A DNA stretch of 8,364 nucleotides from the NCBI GenBank assembly GCA_030037185.1, contig JASHRR010000439.1, forward strand, positions 1 through 8,364. Reading direction: 5' to 3'. The position numbers and the translations under genes are program-made. Under the pieces are notes generated by a model. It was not told where the DNA came from and searched no databases. It was given only the letters and a program-made list of their open reading frames with translations. Source of the stretch: Xanthobacteraceae bacterium. Its GTDB lineage: Bacteria; Pseudomonadota; Alphaproteobacteria; Rhizobiales; Xanthobacteraceae. Positions 1 to 6,850 of this stretch are shown in pieces (position 1 is the first letter of the stretch; each line of letters starts with the position of its first letter).

Positions 1-75
1 CTTGCTGCCCACGCCGGCATGACGTTCGAAGAGCTGGTTAAATGGATGGTGGAGGACGCTTCGCTGGATCGTTGA
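1..75 (+). CDS. ddl: D-alanine--D-alanine ligase, C-terminal end (partial)
   Basis: Only the last 24 codons and a TGA stop (73-75) are inside the window; the gene begins upstream. The frame opens at base 1 and reads LAAHAGMTFEELVKWMVEDA then SLDR. This matches the C-terminal helix of DdlB-type ligases, where the pattern AxxxGxxFxELVxWMVEDAS is typical in Rhizobiales. Ddl is a cytoplasmic ATP-grasp enzyme that joins two D-alanines for the peptidoglycan stem peptide; none of its catalytic residues fall in this fragment. The position directly before ftsQ is the classic dcw-cluster order and supports the call. The end overlaps the start of ftsQ by 34 bases in another frame. The identity rests on a short tail plus context. 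Confidence 0.85.
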   Translation, partial: LAAHAGMTFEELVKWMVEDASLDR

Positions 76-1046
76 GTGAGAGAGCGCCGCCGTGGCCGCG
101 CCGGGCCGCGGAGGGCGAAGCGGTATCGCAGCGTGGCCATGCCGACTGGCGCGGGCCCCACCACAGGCTGGGTGTGCTGGACCCCTCGGGACGGTGGCGC
201 CGGTTTGCGCGTTTTCTCGATCGCGCGGCGGACCGCCTGTCGCGCCTGCCCCGACATGCCGGCCTCGTTGCCGCGACGCTTATGATCGCAGGGAGTGCTG
301 GTTACGGCGCAATCAAGAGCAGTCAGGCGATGAAGGTTGTCGATTTCCTCAAGGATATCCGCGACGCTGCAGCCAATGCAGTCGGCTTCCGCATCGCGAC
401 GGTTGCGATCGGCGGCGAGAGGCACCTCGCCCGCGACGAAATTCTCGCGGCCGCAGGCGTCACGTCGCGCGCCTCCTTGCTGTTCTTCGATGTTGTCGAT
501 GCCCGTGCGCGGCTGCTCACCAATCCATGGATCGCCGAAGCAACCGTGCAGAAGCTTTTACCCGATCGCCTGGCGATTTCCATTTCCGAACGCGCGGCGT
601 TTGCGCTCTGGCAGAAGGCTGGCCGCGTCGGCGTCATCGCCGACGATGGCACTGTGCTCGAGCCCTATGTGGTGGCGCGCTACGCCCACCTGCCGCTTGT
701 GGTCGGCGTCGGCGCCGAAACCCGCGCCAAGGAATTCCTCGCGATGCTCGACCGTCGCCCCGAACTGCGCGCGAATGTCCGCGCGGCGGTTTTGGTCGCC
801 GAGCGGCGCTGGAACCTGAGATTGAAGAATGGTGTCGATGTCCGTCTGCCGGAATTCGGTGTCGAGCAGGCATTGGACCAGCTCGCCGTATTGGAGCGCG
901 ACGTCGGGCTGTCACACCGCGACATCACGGCGATCGATCTCAGGCTGGCGGACCGCATCACCGTTCGCCTGTCTGACGGCGCCTTTCAGGCGCGCGAGGA
1001 AGCGGCGAAGAAAAAACTGCAGAAACCAAAGGGCGGGAACGCATGA
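42..1046 (+). CDS. ftsQ: Cell division protein FtsQ
   Basis: A 334-residue bitopic inner-membrane protein of the divisome. In well-studied bacteria FtsQ (with FtsB and FtsL) links early ring proteins to the septal peptidoglycan synthases. Residues 1-70 are an Arg/Pro-rich cytoplasmic tail. One membrane segment spans about 73-92 (AGLVAATLMIAGSAGYGA). A periplasmic POTRA domain covers about 116-184 (FRIATVAIGG, then NPWIAEATVQKLLPDRLAISI), and the FtsQ beta domain runs to about 312, ending in a Lys-rich tail. The ATG at 42 was chosen because MDGGGR resembles the FtsQ N-terminus of Rhizobiales and a GAAGAG lies at 28-33. A TTG at 72, overlapping the ddl stop as TTGA, is the alternative and would remove ten residues. 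The gene overlaps ddl upstream and ftsA downstream, so coupled translation is likely. The long tail is usual in alphaproteobacteria. Confidence 0.93.
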   Translation: MDGGGRFAGSLSERAPPWPRRAAEGEAVSQRGHADWRGPHHRLGVLDPSGRWRRFARFLDRAADRLSRLPRHAGLVAATLMIAGSAGYGAIKSSQAMKVVDFLKDIRDAAANAVGFRIATVAIGGERHLARDEILAAAGVTSRASLLFFDVVDARARLLTNPWIAEATVQKLLPDRLAISISERAAFALWQKAGRVGVIADDGTVLEPYVVARYAHLPLVVGVGAETRAKEFLAMLDRRPELRANVRAAVLVAERRWNLRLKNGVDVRLPEFGVEQALDQLAVLERDVGLSHRDITAIDLRLADRITVRLSDGAFQAREEAAKKKLQKPKGGNA

Positions 1047-2365
1047 GCCCGCTCAATTATGGTCTCACGCCGAAAATGCGCCCGCTCGCACCAAGGCGCG
1101 CCGCCCTGGTGGTGGCGCTTGACGTCGGCACCAGCAAGATTGCGTGCCTGATTGCAAGGCTCAAGCCGCGGCCACCCCAGGATGTCCTGCGCCGACGCAG
1201 CCATGCCATCGACGTGATTGGTTTTAGCCACACCGAATCATTTGGCATGAAGGCCGGCAATGTGGTCGACCTCGTCGAGGCCGAAGGAGCGGTGCGCCAC
1301 GCGGTCGATCTCGCTGAGCGCAGCGCGAGATGCCAGGTCGAATCCGTCATCGTTTCGTTATCGGCGGGACGGCTCGCCAGCGAGCGTCTCAGCGCCGCGG
1401 TCAGGATTTCCGGCGCGGCGGTCCGTGATCGCGATATTGCGCGCGTATTGGCGGCGGGCGCCCGCCGGTCAGCCCAGGAGGGCCGGGCCGTGCTGCATTC
1501 GGTCCCGATCGGGTTTTCGCTCGACGATGCGCGTGGGGTGCGCGATCCGCGCGGCATGCTCGCCTCGACCTTCGGGGTCGACATGCACGTCGTCACGGCG
1601 GATACGGGGTCGGCCCGCAATCTGCTACTGGCGGTAGAGAGCTGCCATCTGATGGTGGAAGCCATGGTGGCTGGCCCCTATGCGGCGGGTCTGGCCGCGT
1701 TGGCGGACGATGAAGCCGATCTGGGGGCGGCCGTTATCGAAATGGGCGCGGGCACCACCACAGTGGCGGTATTCGCGGATGGGCGTTTCGTCCATGCCGA
1801 CGGCTTTGCGGTGGGCGGGCGGCACGTGACCTTCGATATTGCGCGCGGTTTGGGCACAAGCGTGAACGACTCCGAGCGAATCAAAACGCTCTATGGCAGT
1901 GTGCTGGCCGGAGGAGCGGATGAACGCGACATGATCACCGTACCGACCGTCAGCGGCGAGGACCGCGAAGCGCCACGTTTCGTGTCGCGGGCCGAACTCA
2001 CTCACATCATCAAGCCACGCGCCGAGGAGATCCTCGAGATGGTGCGCGACCGTCTCGCTGCCTCGCCGTTCGCCACGGAACCGCGCGGCCGCGTGGTTCT
2101 CACCGGCGGGGGGTGTCAGCTCACCGGCCTGTGCGATCTTGCGGCCCGCATTCTTGGACGTCCGGTTCGCATCGGTCGACCGCTCGGCATCTCGGGGCTG
2201 CCCGACGTCGCCAGGGGATCAGCGTTCGCGGTGGCGGCTGGCCTGTTGGTCTATCCGCAGCTTGCCCACTTGGAACATTTCGAACCGCGATACACGCGGC
2301 AATTCAAGTCAGGGACGGGCAGCTATGTCGCACGGGTCGGACGATGGCTTCGCGAAAGCTTTTGA
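1043..2365 (+). CDS. ftsA: Cell division protein FtsA (actin-like membrane anchor of FtsZ)
   Basis: A 440-residue actin-fold ATPase that tethers FtsZ filaments to the cytoplasmic face of the inner membrane and signals to late division proteins. The phosphate-1 motif is at 24-34 ([11 protein letters not shown]). The SHS2 (1C) insertion lies roughly at 98-185. The phosphate-2 motif is at 231-244 ([14 protein letters not shown]), with Glu233 where Asp is normal. The adenosine motif is at 351-361 ([11 protein letters not shown]). The C-terminal residues 429-440 ([12 protein letters not shown]) look like the amphipathic membrane-targeting helix. Length and motif order are normal for the family. 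The ATG overlaps the ftsQ stop as ATGA, with a GGGA at 1035-1038 as a modest ribosome-binding site. Such an overlap suggests translational coupling to ftsQ. ftsZ, its partner, follows after 97 bases. Confidence 0.96.
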   Translation: MSPLNYGLTPKMRPLAPRRAALVVALDVGTSKIACLIARLKPRPPQDVLRRRSHAIDVIGFSHTESFGMKAGNVVDLVEAEGAVRHAVDLAERSARCQVESVIVSLSAGRLASERLSAAVRISGAAVRDRDIARVLAAGARRSAQEGRAVLHSVPIGFSLDDARGVRDPRGMLASTFGVDMHVVTADTGSARNLLLAVESCHLMVEAMVAGPYAAGLAALADDEADLGAAVIEMGAGTTTVAVFADGRFVHADGFAVGGRHVTFDIARGLGTSVNDSERIKTLYGSVLAGGADERDMITVPTVSGEDREAPRFVSRAELTHIIKPRAEEILEMVRDRLAASPFATEPRGRVVLTGGGCQLTGLCDLAARILGRPVRIGRPLGISGLPDVARGSAFAVAAGLLVYPQLAHLEHFEPRYTRQFKSGTGSYVARVGRWLRESF

Positions 2366-2379
2366 GCATCACGAGTCTG

Positions 2380-2411
2380 CCCCTGCCTCCCCCGCTTGCG
2401 GGGCGCAGGGG
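2380..2411 (+). repeat. GC-rich two-part hairpin between ftsA and ftsZ
   Basis: An outer seven-base stem, CCCCTGC (2380-2386) with GCAGGGG (2405-2411), encloses an inner stem, CCCCGC (2390-2395) with GCGGGG (2398-2403). A three-base by one-base internal loop separates the two. No run of T follows, so it is not a standard intrinsic terminator. Its CTCCCCCGC / GCGGGG core resembles GC-rich intergenic palindromes that I recall as dispersed repeats in Rhizobiales genomes; that resemblance is from memory and not tested. It could affect mRNA stability or processing between ftsA and ftsZ. Confidence 0.6.
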
Positions 2412-2427
2412 ATTTCGCCCGGCAGAC

Positions 2428-2447
2428 GCGGACGGGTTCGCCCGCGC
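2428..2447 (+). promoter_or_regulatory. Hairpin with UUCG loop just before the ftsZ ribosome-binding site
   Basis: GCG (2428-2430) and CGGG (2433-2436) pair with CCCG (2441-2444) and CGC (2445-2447). The loop is TTCG, and two bases (GA, 2431-2432) are bulged. The 3' arm ends five bases before the AGAGG at 2453-2457 that serves ftsZ. The pairing is read directly from the sequence; any role in ftsZ translation or mRNA processing is inference. Confidence 0.45.
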
Positions 2448-2452
2448 ACACA

Positions 2453-2457
2453 AGAGG
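2453..2457 (+). promoter_or_regulatory. Ribosome-binding site that fixes the ftsZ start
   Basis: AGAGG lies five bases before the ATG at 2463. It decides the start, because the ftsZ frame stays open upstream as far as 2139, inside ftsA. The protein from 2463 begins [20 protein letters not shown], the expected FtsZ N-terminus. Confidence 0.75.
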
Positions 2458-2462
2458 CAGCC

Positions 2463-4271
2463 ATGAGCATCAACTTGAAAATTCCCGACATCCGCGAGCT
2501 GAAGCCGCGAATCACCGTCTTTGGCGTCGGCGGGGCCGGCGGCAACGCCGTCAACAACATGATTACTGCTGGCCTCCAGGGGGTCGATTTTGTCGTCGCC
2601 AACACCGATGCCCAGGCTCTGACCACCTCGCGCGCCGAACGCATCATTCAGATGGGCGTGCAGGCCACCGAGGGGCTCGGCGCCGGCTCGCACCCCGATG
2701 TCGGCTGTACCGCCGCCCAAGAGGTGATCGACGAGATCCGCGATCACTTGGCAGGCGCCCACATGGTGTTTGTCACGGCCGGGATGGGGGGCGGTACCGG
2801 GACCGGCGCTTCGCCAGTGGTCGCCAAGGCAGCCCGCGATCTCGGCATTCTCACGGTCGGCGTCGTCACCAAACCATTCCACTTCGAGGGCCAGCGCCGC
2901 ATGCGGCTTGCCGATGCCGGCATTGTCGAGCTCCAGAAGACCGTTGATACCTTGATTATCATTCCGAACCAGAACCTGTTTCGGGTCGCCAACGAAAAGA
3001 CCACCTTCGCGGACGCCTTCGCGATGGCTGACCAGGTGCTCTATTCGGGGGTTGCATGCATCACCGACCTGATGGTCAAGGAGGGGCTGATCAATCTCGA
3101 TTTTGCCGATGTTCGCGCTGTCATGCGTGAAATGGGCAAGGCGATGATGGGCACCGGCGAAGCGTCCGGGGAAAAGCGCGCGCTGCGCTCCGCCGAGGCC
3201 GCGATCTCCAATCCGCTCATCGATGATGTGTCGATGCGCGGCGCCCGCGGCGTGTTGATCTCTATCACTGGCGGCAAGGACCTCACCCTTTACGAGGTCG
3301 ACGAAGCCGCCACTCGCATCCGCGAGGAGGTGGACCCGGATGCCAACATCATCGTCGGCGCCACATTCGACGAGAGCCTCGACGGGATCATCCGGGTGTC
3401 GGTGGTCGCGACCGGCGTCGATATCAACGCCGCCAGCAGCGCGCCGCCGCAAGGCGTTGCCCCACCGCAGACGCGGGTGGCGCCCTCGCCGCGGGCGCCC
3501 TCGCAGCCGCCGCCGAATCCGGGGAGCGCAACAAAATCAGCCGAGCACCATGAATCGCGCATTGCCGAGCTCGCCCAACGCCTCAAGGCCGACAATGCGC
3601 GAATCGCGGACCGTATCGAGCGGGCTGGCCGGCAAGCCTCCCGCCCGGCGACTTCGCCGCAGCTTCAAACGGCCGCCCCCGCGCCGATGCCGACCGCCGG
3701 GCGGCGGCCATCGCTCGAGCAGGCTGCCACCGCTGCGGTTGCTGCTGCTCTGGCGCCCCAAGGAGACGAAGTTGCAATCCGGCCCATGGCTAACACCAGG
3801 CCCGGCCTGTTCGCGGAGTCTGCGGCCAAAGCGGCGCAGACCGCCGAACCTGCCATCCCCCAAGCCTTCATCCCGCCGCAGCCGGAGCGGCCGACGAGCC
3901 GCAGTGCGCCGCGCATGCCGACGCTCGATGAACTGCCGTTGCCTGGTCAGAACGAGTACCGGGCGCGCCGCGGAGAGCCGGGCGCCGCGGAAAACCCTGA
4001 GAAACGCCGCCTCACCTTGCTGCAGCGGTTGGCCCAGGTCGGGCTCGGGCGGCGCGAGGATGAACTTGATCATCACGCCGGGGCCCGCTCCAGGGAGTCG
4101 GGAGGCCGCGGGCCAGCAGGCGAATCACGTAGCCCGGATTCTGTGCCCGAGTTCGCAAAACGGGGCGTGCTGCCCATCGACACACGCAATCGCTCTACCG
4201 GCGCGCCTCCACAGCTTGATGACGACCAACTCGACATTCCGGCATTTTTGCGTCGACAGGCCAACCAATAA
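2463..4271 (+). CDS. ftsZ: Cell division GTPase FtsZ, long-linker form
   Basis: The tubulin-like GTPase whose filaments form the cytoplasmic Z-ring. It has 602 residues, against 383 in E. coli, because of its linker. The nucleotide-binding Rossmann start is at 17-33 ([17 protein letters not shown]). The tubulin signature is GGGTGTG at 109-115. IIIPNQNLF is at 165-173. The T7 catalytic loop is at 211-217 (NLDFADV), with Asp213 and Asp216. The GTPase domain ends near 320 (VVATGVD). Residues 321-589 are an Ala/Pro-rich disordered linker with two denser islands (about 485-500 and 514-533). The C-terminal peptide at 589-598 ([10 protein letters not shown]) is the binding site for FtsA and other partners. 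Cys82 and Ser117 replace residues usually Arg and Ala. The open frame extends upstream to 2139, but the ribosome-binding site and the conserved N-terminus place the start at 2463. Confidence 0.97.
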   Translation: MSINLKIPDIRELKPRITVFGVGGAGGNAVNNMITAGLQGVDFVVANTDAQALTTSRAERIIQMGVQATEGLGAGSHPDVGCTAAQEVIDEIRDHLAGAHMVFVTAGMGGGTGTGASPVVAKAARDLGILTVGVVTKPFHFEGQRRMRLADAGIVELQKTVDTLIIIPNQNLFRVANEKTTFADAFAMADQVLYSGVACITDLMVKEGLINLDFADVRAVMREMGKAMMGTGEASGEKRALRSAEAAISNPLIDDVSMRGARGVLISITGGKDLTLYEVDEAATRIREEVDPDANIIVGATFDESLDGIIRVSVVATGVDINAASSAPPQGVAPPQTRVAPSPRAPSQPPPNPGSATKSAEHHESRIAELAQRLKADNARIADRIERAGRQASRPATSPQLQTAAPAPMPTAGRRPSLEQAATAAVAAALAPQGDEVAIRPMANTRPGLFAESAAKAAQTAEPAIPQAFIPPQPERPTSRSAPRMPTLDELPLPGQNEYRARRGEPGAAENPEKRRLTLLQRLAQVGLGRREDELDHHAGARSRESGGRGPAGESRSPDSVPEFAKRGVLPIDTRNRSTGAPPQLDDDQLDIPAFLRRQANQ

Positions 4272-4285
4272 GGTGTCTGCCCTTA

Positions 4286-4319
4286 AGCATTTTGAAAATC
4301 TTATCGCTTTTCATTTGCT
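4286..4319 (+). terminator. AT-rich imperfect stem-loop after ftsZ, possible weak terminator
   Basis: TGAAAA (4293-4298) pairs with TTTTCA (4308-4313) across a nine-base loop, and AGCA (4286-4289) pairs with TGCT (4316-4319) beyond a small internal loop. It begins 15 bases after the ftsZ stop. The stem is AT-rich, and only CTTGGGGTTCTTT follows instead of a clean T tract, so if it ends transcription it does so weakly. It could instead be a 3' stability element. Confidence 0.25.
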
Positions 4320-4408
4320 CTTGGGGTTCTTTAGGCACGACCGCAGGCGGGCAGCGGATGGAGCCAATCCAGGCGGAATCCGAGTAACAATCGGTAAAAA
4401 AGCGTGAG

Positions 4409-4436
4409 TTGTGGCATTCGCGAGGCCGACTAAGAT
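4409..4436 (+). promoter_or_regulatory. lpxC: Weak sigma-70-like promoter candidate for lpxC
   Basis: TTGTGG (4409-4414) and TAAGAT (4431-4436) are 16 bases apart and match the -35 and -10 consensus at three and four of six positions. It is the best pair I could find by eye in the gap, about 180 bases before the lpxC ATG. The inverted repeat AGATACC/GGTATCT begins inside the -10 box. The match is weak and may be chance. Confidence 0.22.
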
Positions 4437-4465
4437 ACCGTGAGTCGAGGGGGACGTTGGTATCT
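4433..4465. repeat. Seven-base perfect inverted repeat AGATACC / GGTATCT
   Basis: AGATACC at 4433-4439 and GGTATCT at 4459-4465 are exact reverse complements separated by 19 bases, 26 bases start to start. It lies upstream of lpxC and overlaps the candidate -10 box. It could be an operator half-site pair or an RNA hairpin in the lpxC leader. Neither is shown. Confidence 0.35.
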
Positions 4466-4616
4466 CGTTGGGGAGCGGAGAGCCGAGCGGCTCACCGTTC
4501 TTTTGTCCAAAACCGAACAGAAATCGGACATGCCCGCAACGGCTCGCCAGAGGCGCGGACGTTTGGTGACGTGAAGTTTGAGGCAGCACCGGGATTTGGG
4601 GTTGGAACGGTTGAAC

Positions 4617-5603
4617 ATGAAAGCCGCCAGGCAAACGACACTGCGCGATAGTGCAACATTGACGGGCATTGGGGTTCACTCGGGGTTGCCGGTCACGCTG
4701 ACAATCCATCCGGCCGAGATCGACTGCGGCATTACGTTCCTGCGCAGCGGCATCGACGGCTGTGCCGACCGGGAAGTGCGGGCCGACCTGCGCGCCGTTA
4801 CCGGCACTGCCTTTGCCACTGTGCTGGGCGACACCAAGGGTCCGTTGTGCTCGACCGCGGAGCATGTACTCGCCGCACTGTCCGGACTTGGCGTCGACAA
4901 CGCCATTGTTGAGATCGACGGTCCTGAAGTGCCGATCATGGACGGCAGTGCCGCGCCTTTTGTGGCGGCGATCGAACAAGTCGGCATCGCACCGCTTCCA
5001 GCGCGGCGGCGGTACATCCGGGTTCTCAAGCCGGTTCGCGTCGCCGGCGGCGACTGCTTCGGCGAGCTGCGGCCCTATCCGCGCGGCTTTCGCGTTGAAG
5101 TTGAAATTGCATTCGACAATCCACTGATCGGCCGGCAGGCGATGGCCTTTGACGTCACGCCGGAATCGTTCCGAAAGGAAGTCGCCCGGGCCCGCACATT
5201 TGGCTTTATGCGCGACGTCGCCAAGCTGTGGAGCGCAGGCTATGCGCTGGGCGCCACGTTCGACAACACAGTCGTCGTATCGCAGGACAGGGTGCTCAAT
5301 GCCGAAGGTTTGCGTTTCGCCGATGAATTCGTGCGCCACAAGGCGCTTGACGCCATCGGCGACCTCGCGCTGGCGGGCCTGCCCCTGATCGGCGTTTACC
5401 ATTCGGTACGTGGCGGCCACAAGCTCAACCATGCCGTGCTTTGCGCCTTGATGGCTGACCCTTCGGCCTGGACGGTGGATGCCGGCCGGGTCGCAGGCCA
5501 AGCGGCGTACCCGCTCGTCGAGCTTGCGACTCTGCGCCATCGCGGCCAGGTCGACATCGCGGCTTCCCTTTCGGCTCCGGCATTCGGGCCGGACCTTTCG
5601 TGA
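4617..5603 (+). CDS. lpxC: UDP-3-O-acyl-N-acetylglucosamine deacetylase LpxC
   Basis: A 328-residue cytoplasmic zinc enzyme that removes the acetyl group from UDP-3-O-acyl-GlcNAc, the committed step of lipid A synthesis. The N-terminus RQTTLRDSATLTGIGVHSG (5-23) is typical. Zinc and catalytic positions are visible: Glu82-His83 in AEHVLAALSGLGVDN, His241 and Asp245 in HKALDAIGD, and catalytic His268 in VRGGHKLNH. The 27-residue spacing from His241 to His268 equals that between His238 and His265 in the Aquifex enzyme. IMDGSA (107-112) and RTFGFMRD (193-200) are further family motifs. The ATG at 4617 was chosen because GGAA lies at 4604-4607, nine bases before it; TTG codons at 4578 and 4611 are in frame but less likely. 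The gene sits between ftsZ and bamD, the normal alphaproteobacterial order. Confidence 0.96.
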   Translation: MKAARQTTLRDSATLTGIGVHSGLPVTLTIHPAEIDCGITFLRSGIDGCADREVRADLRAVTGTAFATVLGDTKGPLCSTAEHVLAALSGLGVDNAIVEIDGPEVPIMDGSAAPFVAAIEQVGIAPLPARRRYIRVLKPVRVAGGDCFGELRPYPRGFRVEVEIAFDNPLIGRQAMAFDVTPESFRKEVARARTFGFMRDVAKLWSAGYALGATFDNTVVVSQDRVLNAEGLRFADEFVRHKALDAIGDLALAGLPLIGVYHSVRGGHKLNHAVLCALMADPSAWTVDAGRVAGQAAYPLVELATLRHRGQVDIAASLSAPAFGPDLS

Positions 5604-5672
5604 CCAACACGTGCCGGGATTAGCTGCTGCCACATTGCCGGCCGAATGGCTGCTTATTGCTGCGTCAAGCCT

Positions 5673-5701
5673 TTTCAATGATTTGATTTTCGCGCTAGGA
5701 T
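5673..5701 (+). promoter_or_regulatory. bamD: Weak promoter candidate before bamD
   Basis: TTTCAA (5673-5678) and TAGGAT (5696-5701) are 17 bases apart within a locally AT-rich stretch of the lpxC-bamD gap. The -10 match is fair and the -35 match poor. Position, about 100 bases before the preferred bamD start, is the main support. Read-through from lpxC could also supply bamD. Confidence 0.25.
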
Positions 5702-5791
5702 GCAGCGTGCGTCGCTGGCTGGGCGCAGGCACGGGAGTGATCGGTAGTCATGCTGAACGGTCCTGTCACGGGTGAGATCGGCAGCGCCTTC

Positions 5792-5796
5792 AGGAG
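5792..5796 (+). promoter_or_regulatory. Ribosome-binding site that decides the bamD start
   Basis: AGGAG lies seven bases before the ATG at 5804. The upstream in-frame ATG at 5750 has only GGGAG at 5733-5737, twelve bases away. The later start also places a normal-length lipoprotein signal peptide at the N-terminus. Confidence 0.65.
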
Positions 5797-5803
5797 CGGC
5801 GTC

Positions 5804-6634
5804 ATGCCCGCGCTGGCGCGGATACTGCTTGTATTGCCGATGCTGGCCTTTGTGGCCGGCTGCAGCACCTGGAGCCTTTTCGGCGACAAGGAGGAGGTGG
5901 CGCCGGACGAACCGGCCGAAAAGCTCTACAACGAGGGGGTCTATTACCTCAATGAGAAGCACGACCCGAAGGCGGCAGCAAAGAAATTCGAGGAAGTCGA
6001 CCGTCAGCACCCCTACTCGGAGTGGGCGCGCAAGTCGCTGGTGATGTCGGCCTACTCGTACTACGACGCGAAGAACTACGATGAATCGATTAATTCCGCA
6101 AAGCGCTATATTTCGCTGCATCCCGGCACACCGGATGCCGCCTATGCGATGTATCTTGTAGGCGCCTCTTATTTCGACCAGATTCCGGACGTTAGGCGCG
6201 ACCAGGGGCGCACCGAGAAGGCGATGGCAGCACTTGAAGAGGTCGTGCGCAAATTCCCCGACAGCGAATATGCCGCAAGCGCGCGCCGCAAGATCGAGGG
6301 TGCGCGCGATCAACTCGCTGCGAAGGAGATGGACATCGGCCGTTATTACCAGAACACCAAAGATTTCATTGGCGCGATCAACAGGTTCAAGGTCGTGGTG
6401 ACACGCTACCAGACAACGCGGCATGTCGAGGAAGCGCTGATGCGCCTCACCGAGTGTTACCTGACGCTCGGCATCGTTGCGGAAGCCCGGACCGCGGCCG
6501 CCGTGCTCGGGCATAATTTCCCCGATAGCGCTTGGTACAAAGATGCCTACCAGATGGTGAAAGACCAGGGTTACGAGCCGCAGGAGGACACTGGCTCGTG
6601 GATCAGCCGAGCGTTTCATAAAATGTTAGGGTGA
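5804..6634 (+). CDS. bamD: Outer-membrane protein assembly factor BamD (ComL lipoprotein)
   Basis: A 276-residue lipoprotein of the BAM complex, which with BamA folds beta-barrel proteins into the outer membrane. Residues 1-20 form a lipoprotein signal (MPALARILLVLPMLAFVAGC) with lipobox VAGC and modified Cys20; Ser21 fits outer-membrane sorting. The rest, from about 38 to 255, is helical with tetratricopeptide-like repeats. Landmarks are AEKLYNEGVYYLN, the stretch HPYSEWARKSLVMSAYSYYD (69-88), VGASYFDQIPDVRRDQ (119-134) and FPDSEYAASARRKI (151-164), all recognisable BamD features. Starting at 5750 would add 18 residues before the signal peptide; the strong AGGAG at 5792 favours 5804. The neighbour upstream is lpxC, so both serve outer-membrane biogenesis. 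No terminator is obvious downstream. Confidence 0.95.
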   Translation: MPALARILLVLPMLAFVAGCSTWSLFGDKEEVAPDEPAEKLYNEGVYYLNEKHDPKAAAKKFEEVDRQHPYSEWARKSLVMSAYSYYDAKNYDESINSAKRYISLHPGTPDAAYAMYLVGASYFDQIPDVRRDQGRTEKAMAALEEVVRKFPDSEYAASARRKIEGARDQLAAKEMDIGRYYQNTKDFIGAINRFKVVVTRYQTTRHVEEALMRLTECYLTLGIVAEARTAAAVLGHNFPDSAWYKDAYQMVKDQGYEPQEDTGSWISRAFHKMLG

Positions 6635-6763
6635 AGTCGCTGACCGACGTCTATTCGAGGCCACCCCGCAGACGCGAGATTTGGCCGCCTCCACCGCACC
6701 TTCCCGACGTTGCCGGGGACGATAAGGCGGAGGATGGAAGGGGCGTCCGCGCTTGCGTCACGT

Positions 6764-6794
6764 GCTAGCGTGCACCATCGCAATCGGCTAGCGT
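6764..6794. repeat. Direct repeat of GCTAGCGT before the exporter gene
   Basis: GCTAGCGT occurs at 6764-6771 and again at 6787-6794, 23 bases start to start, about two helical turns. Each contains the palindrome GCTAGC. The pair lies in the 216-base gap between bamD and the preferred exporter start. A regulator binding site is a reasonable guess but is not shown; the repeats are short enough to occur by chance. Confidence 0.3.
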
Positions 6795-6850
6795 TGCGCG
6801 TGAAGTCGACCCGAGCTGAAGCAAAACCTGTCTTTACCGCGCGCGATGAA

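Larger units (their letters stand above)
4272..4616. other. 345-base non-coding gap between ftsZ and lpxC
   Basis: I see no credible gene here on either strand: the open frames that cross it start at weak codons and give Arg-rich sequence unlike any protein I recognise. It is visibly more AT-rich near 4283-4335 and 4387-4402 than the flanking genes. It contains an AT-rich stem-loop (4286-4319), a weak promoter-like pair (4409-4436), an inverted repeat (4433-4465) and a short palindrome (4480-4493). The likely role is to end or attenuate the ftsZ transcript and start that of lpxC. That role is inferred from position. Confidence 0.55.

Noticed and set aside
92..976. 294-codon plus-strand frame within ftsQ
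   Set aside because: The product is extremely rich in Arg, Cys and Pro, a typical out-of-frame reading of high-GC DNA; ftsQ explains the region.
2139..2462. Upstream extension of the ftsZ open frame into ftsA
   Set aside because: The extension reads the third frame of ftsA and gives a sequence unlike any FtsZ; the conserved N-terminus and AGAGG fix the start at 2463.
2304..3452. 382-codon minus-strand open frame opposite ftsZ
   Set aside because: It mirrors the highly conserved ftsZ GTPase region, is rich in His, Asp and Gly without domain structure, and has no ribosome-binding site that I could see.
4283..4297. Possible CtrA cell-cycle regulator site (TTAA-N7-TTAA)
   Set aside because: The second half is GAAA, so only one half-site matches; too weak to call.
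4376..4446. Two GANTC sites (4376-4380 and 4442-4446), targets of CcrM methylation
   Set aside because: GANTC also occurs many times inside the genes, so two in this gap are not more than expected.
4480..4504. Palindrome GAGCCGAGCGGCTC followed by TTCTTTT as an intrinsic terminator
   Set aside because: The usable stem is only about five pairs, four unpaired bases separate it from a broken T run, and it lies just before lpxC with no gene ending nearby.
4311..5732. 473-codon open frame on the minus strand covering lpxC and the gap before it
   Set aside because: It is antisense to an unmistakable lpxC, its translation has no recognisable domain, and long antisense frames are expected in high-GC coding DNA.
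5675..6619. 314-codon minus-strand open frame opposite bamD
   Set aside because: It is the reverse frame of a clear bamD; no motif or signal peptide is visible.
6710..6850. N-terminal extension of the exporter from TTG 6710 or ATG 6734
   Set aside because: The extra residues are Arg-rich with rare codons and unlike the family; AAGG before 6734 keeps a small chance that the longer form is real.
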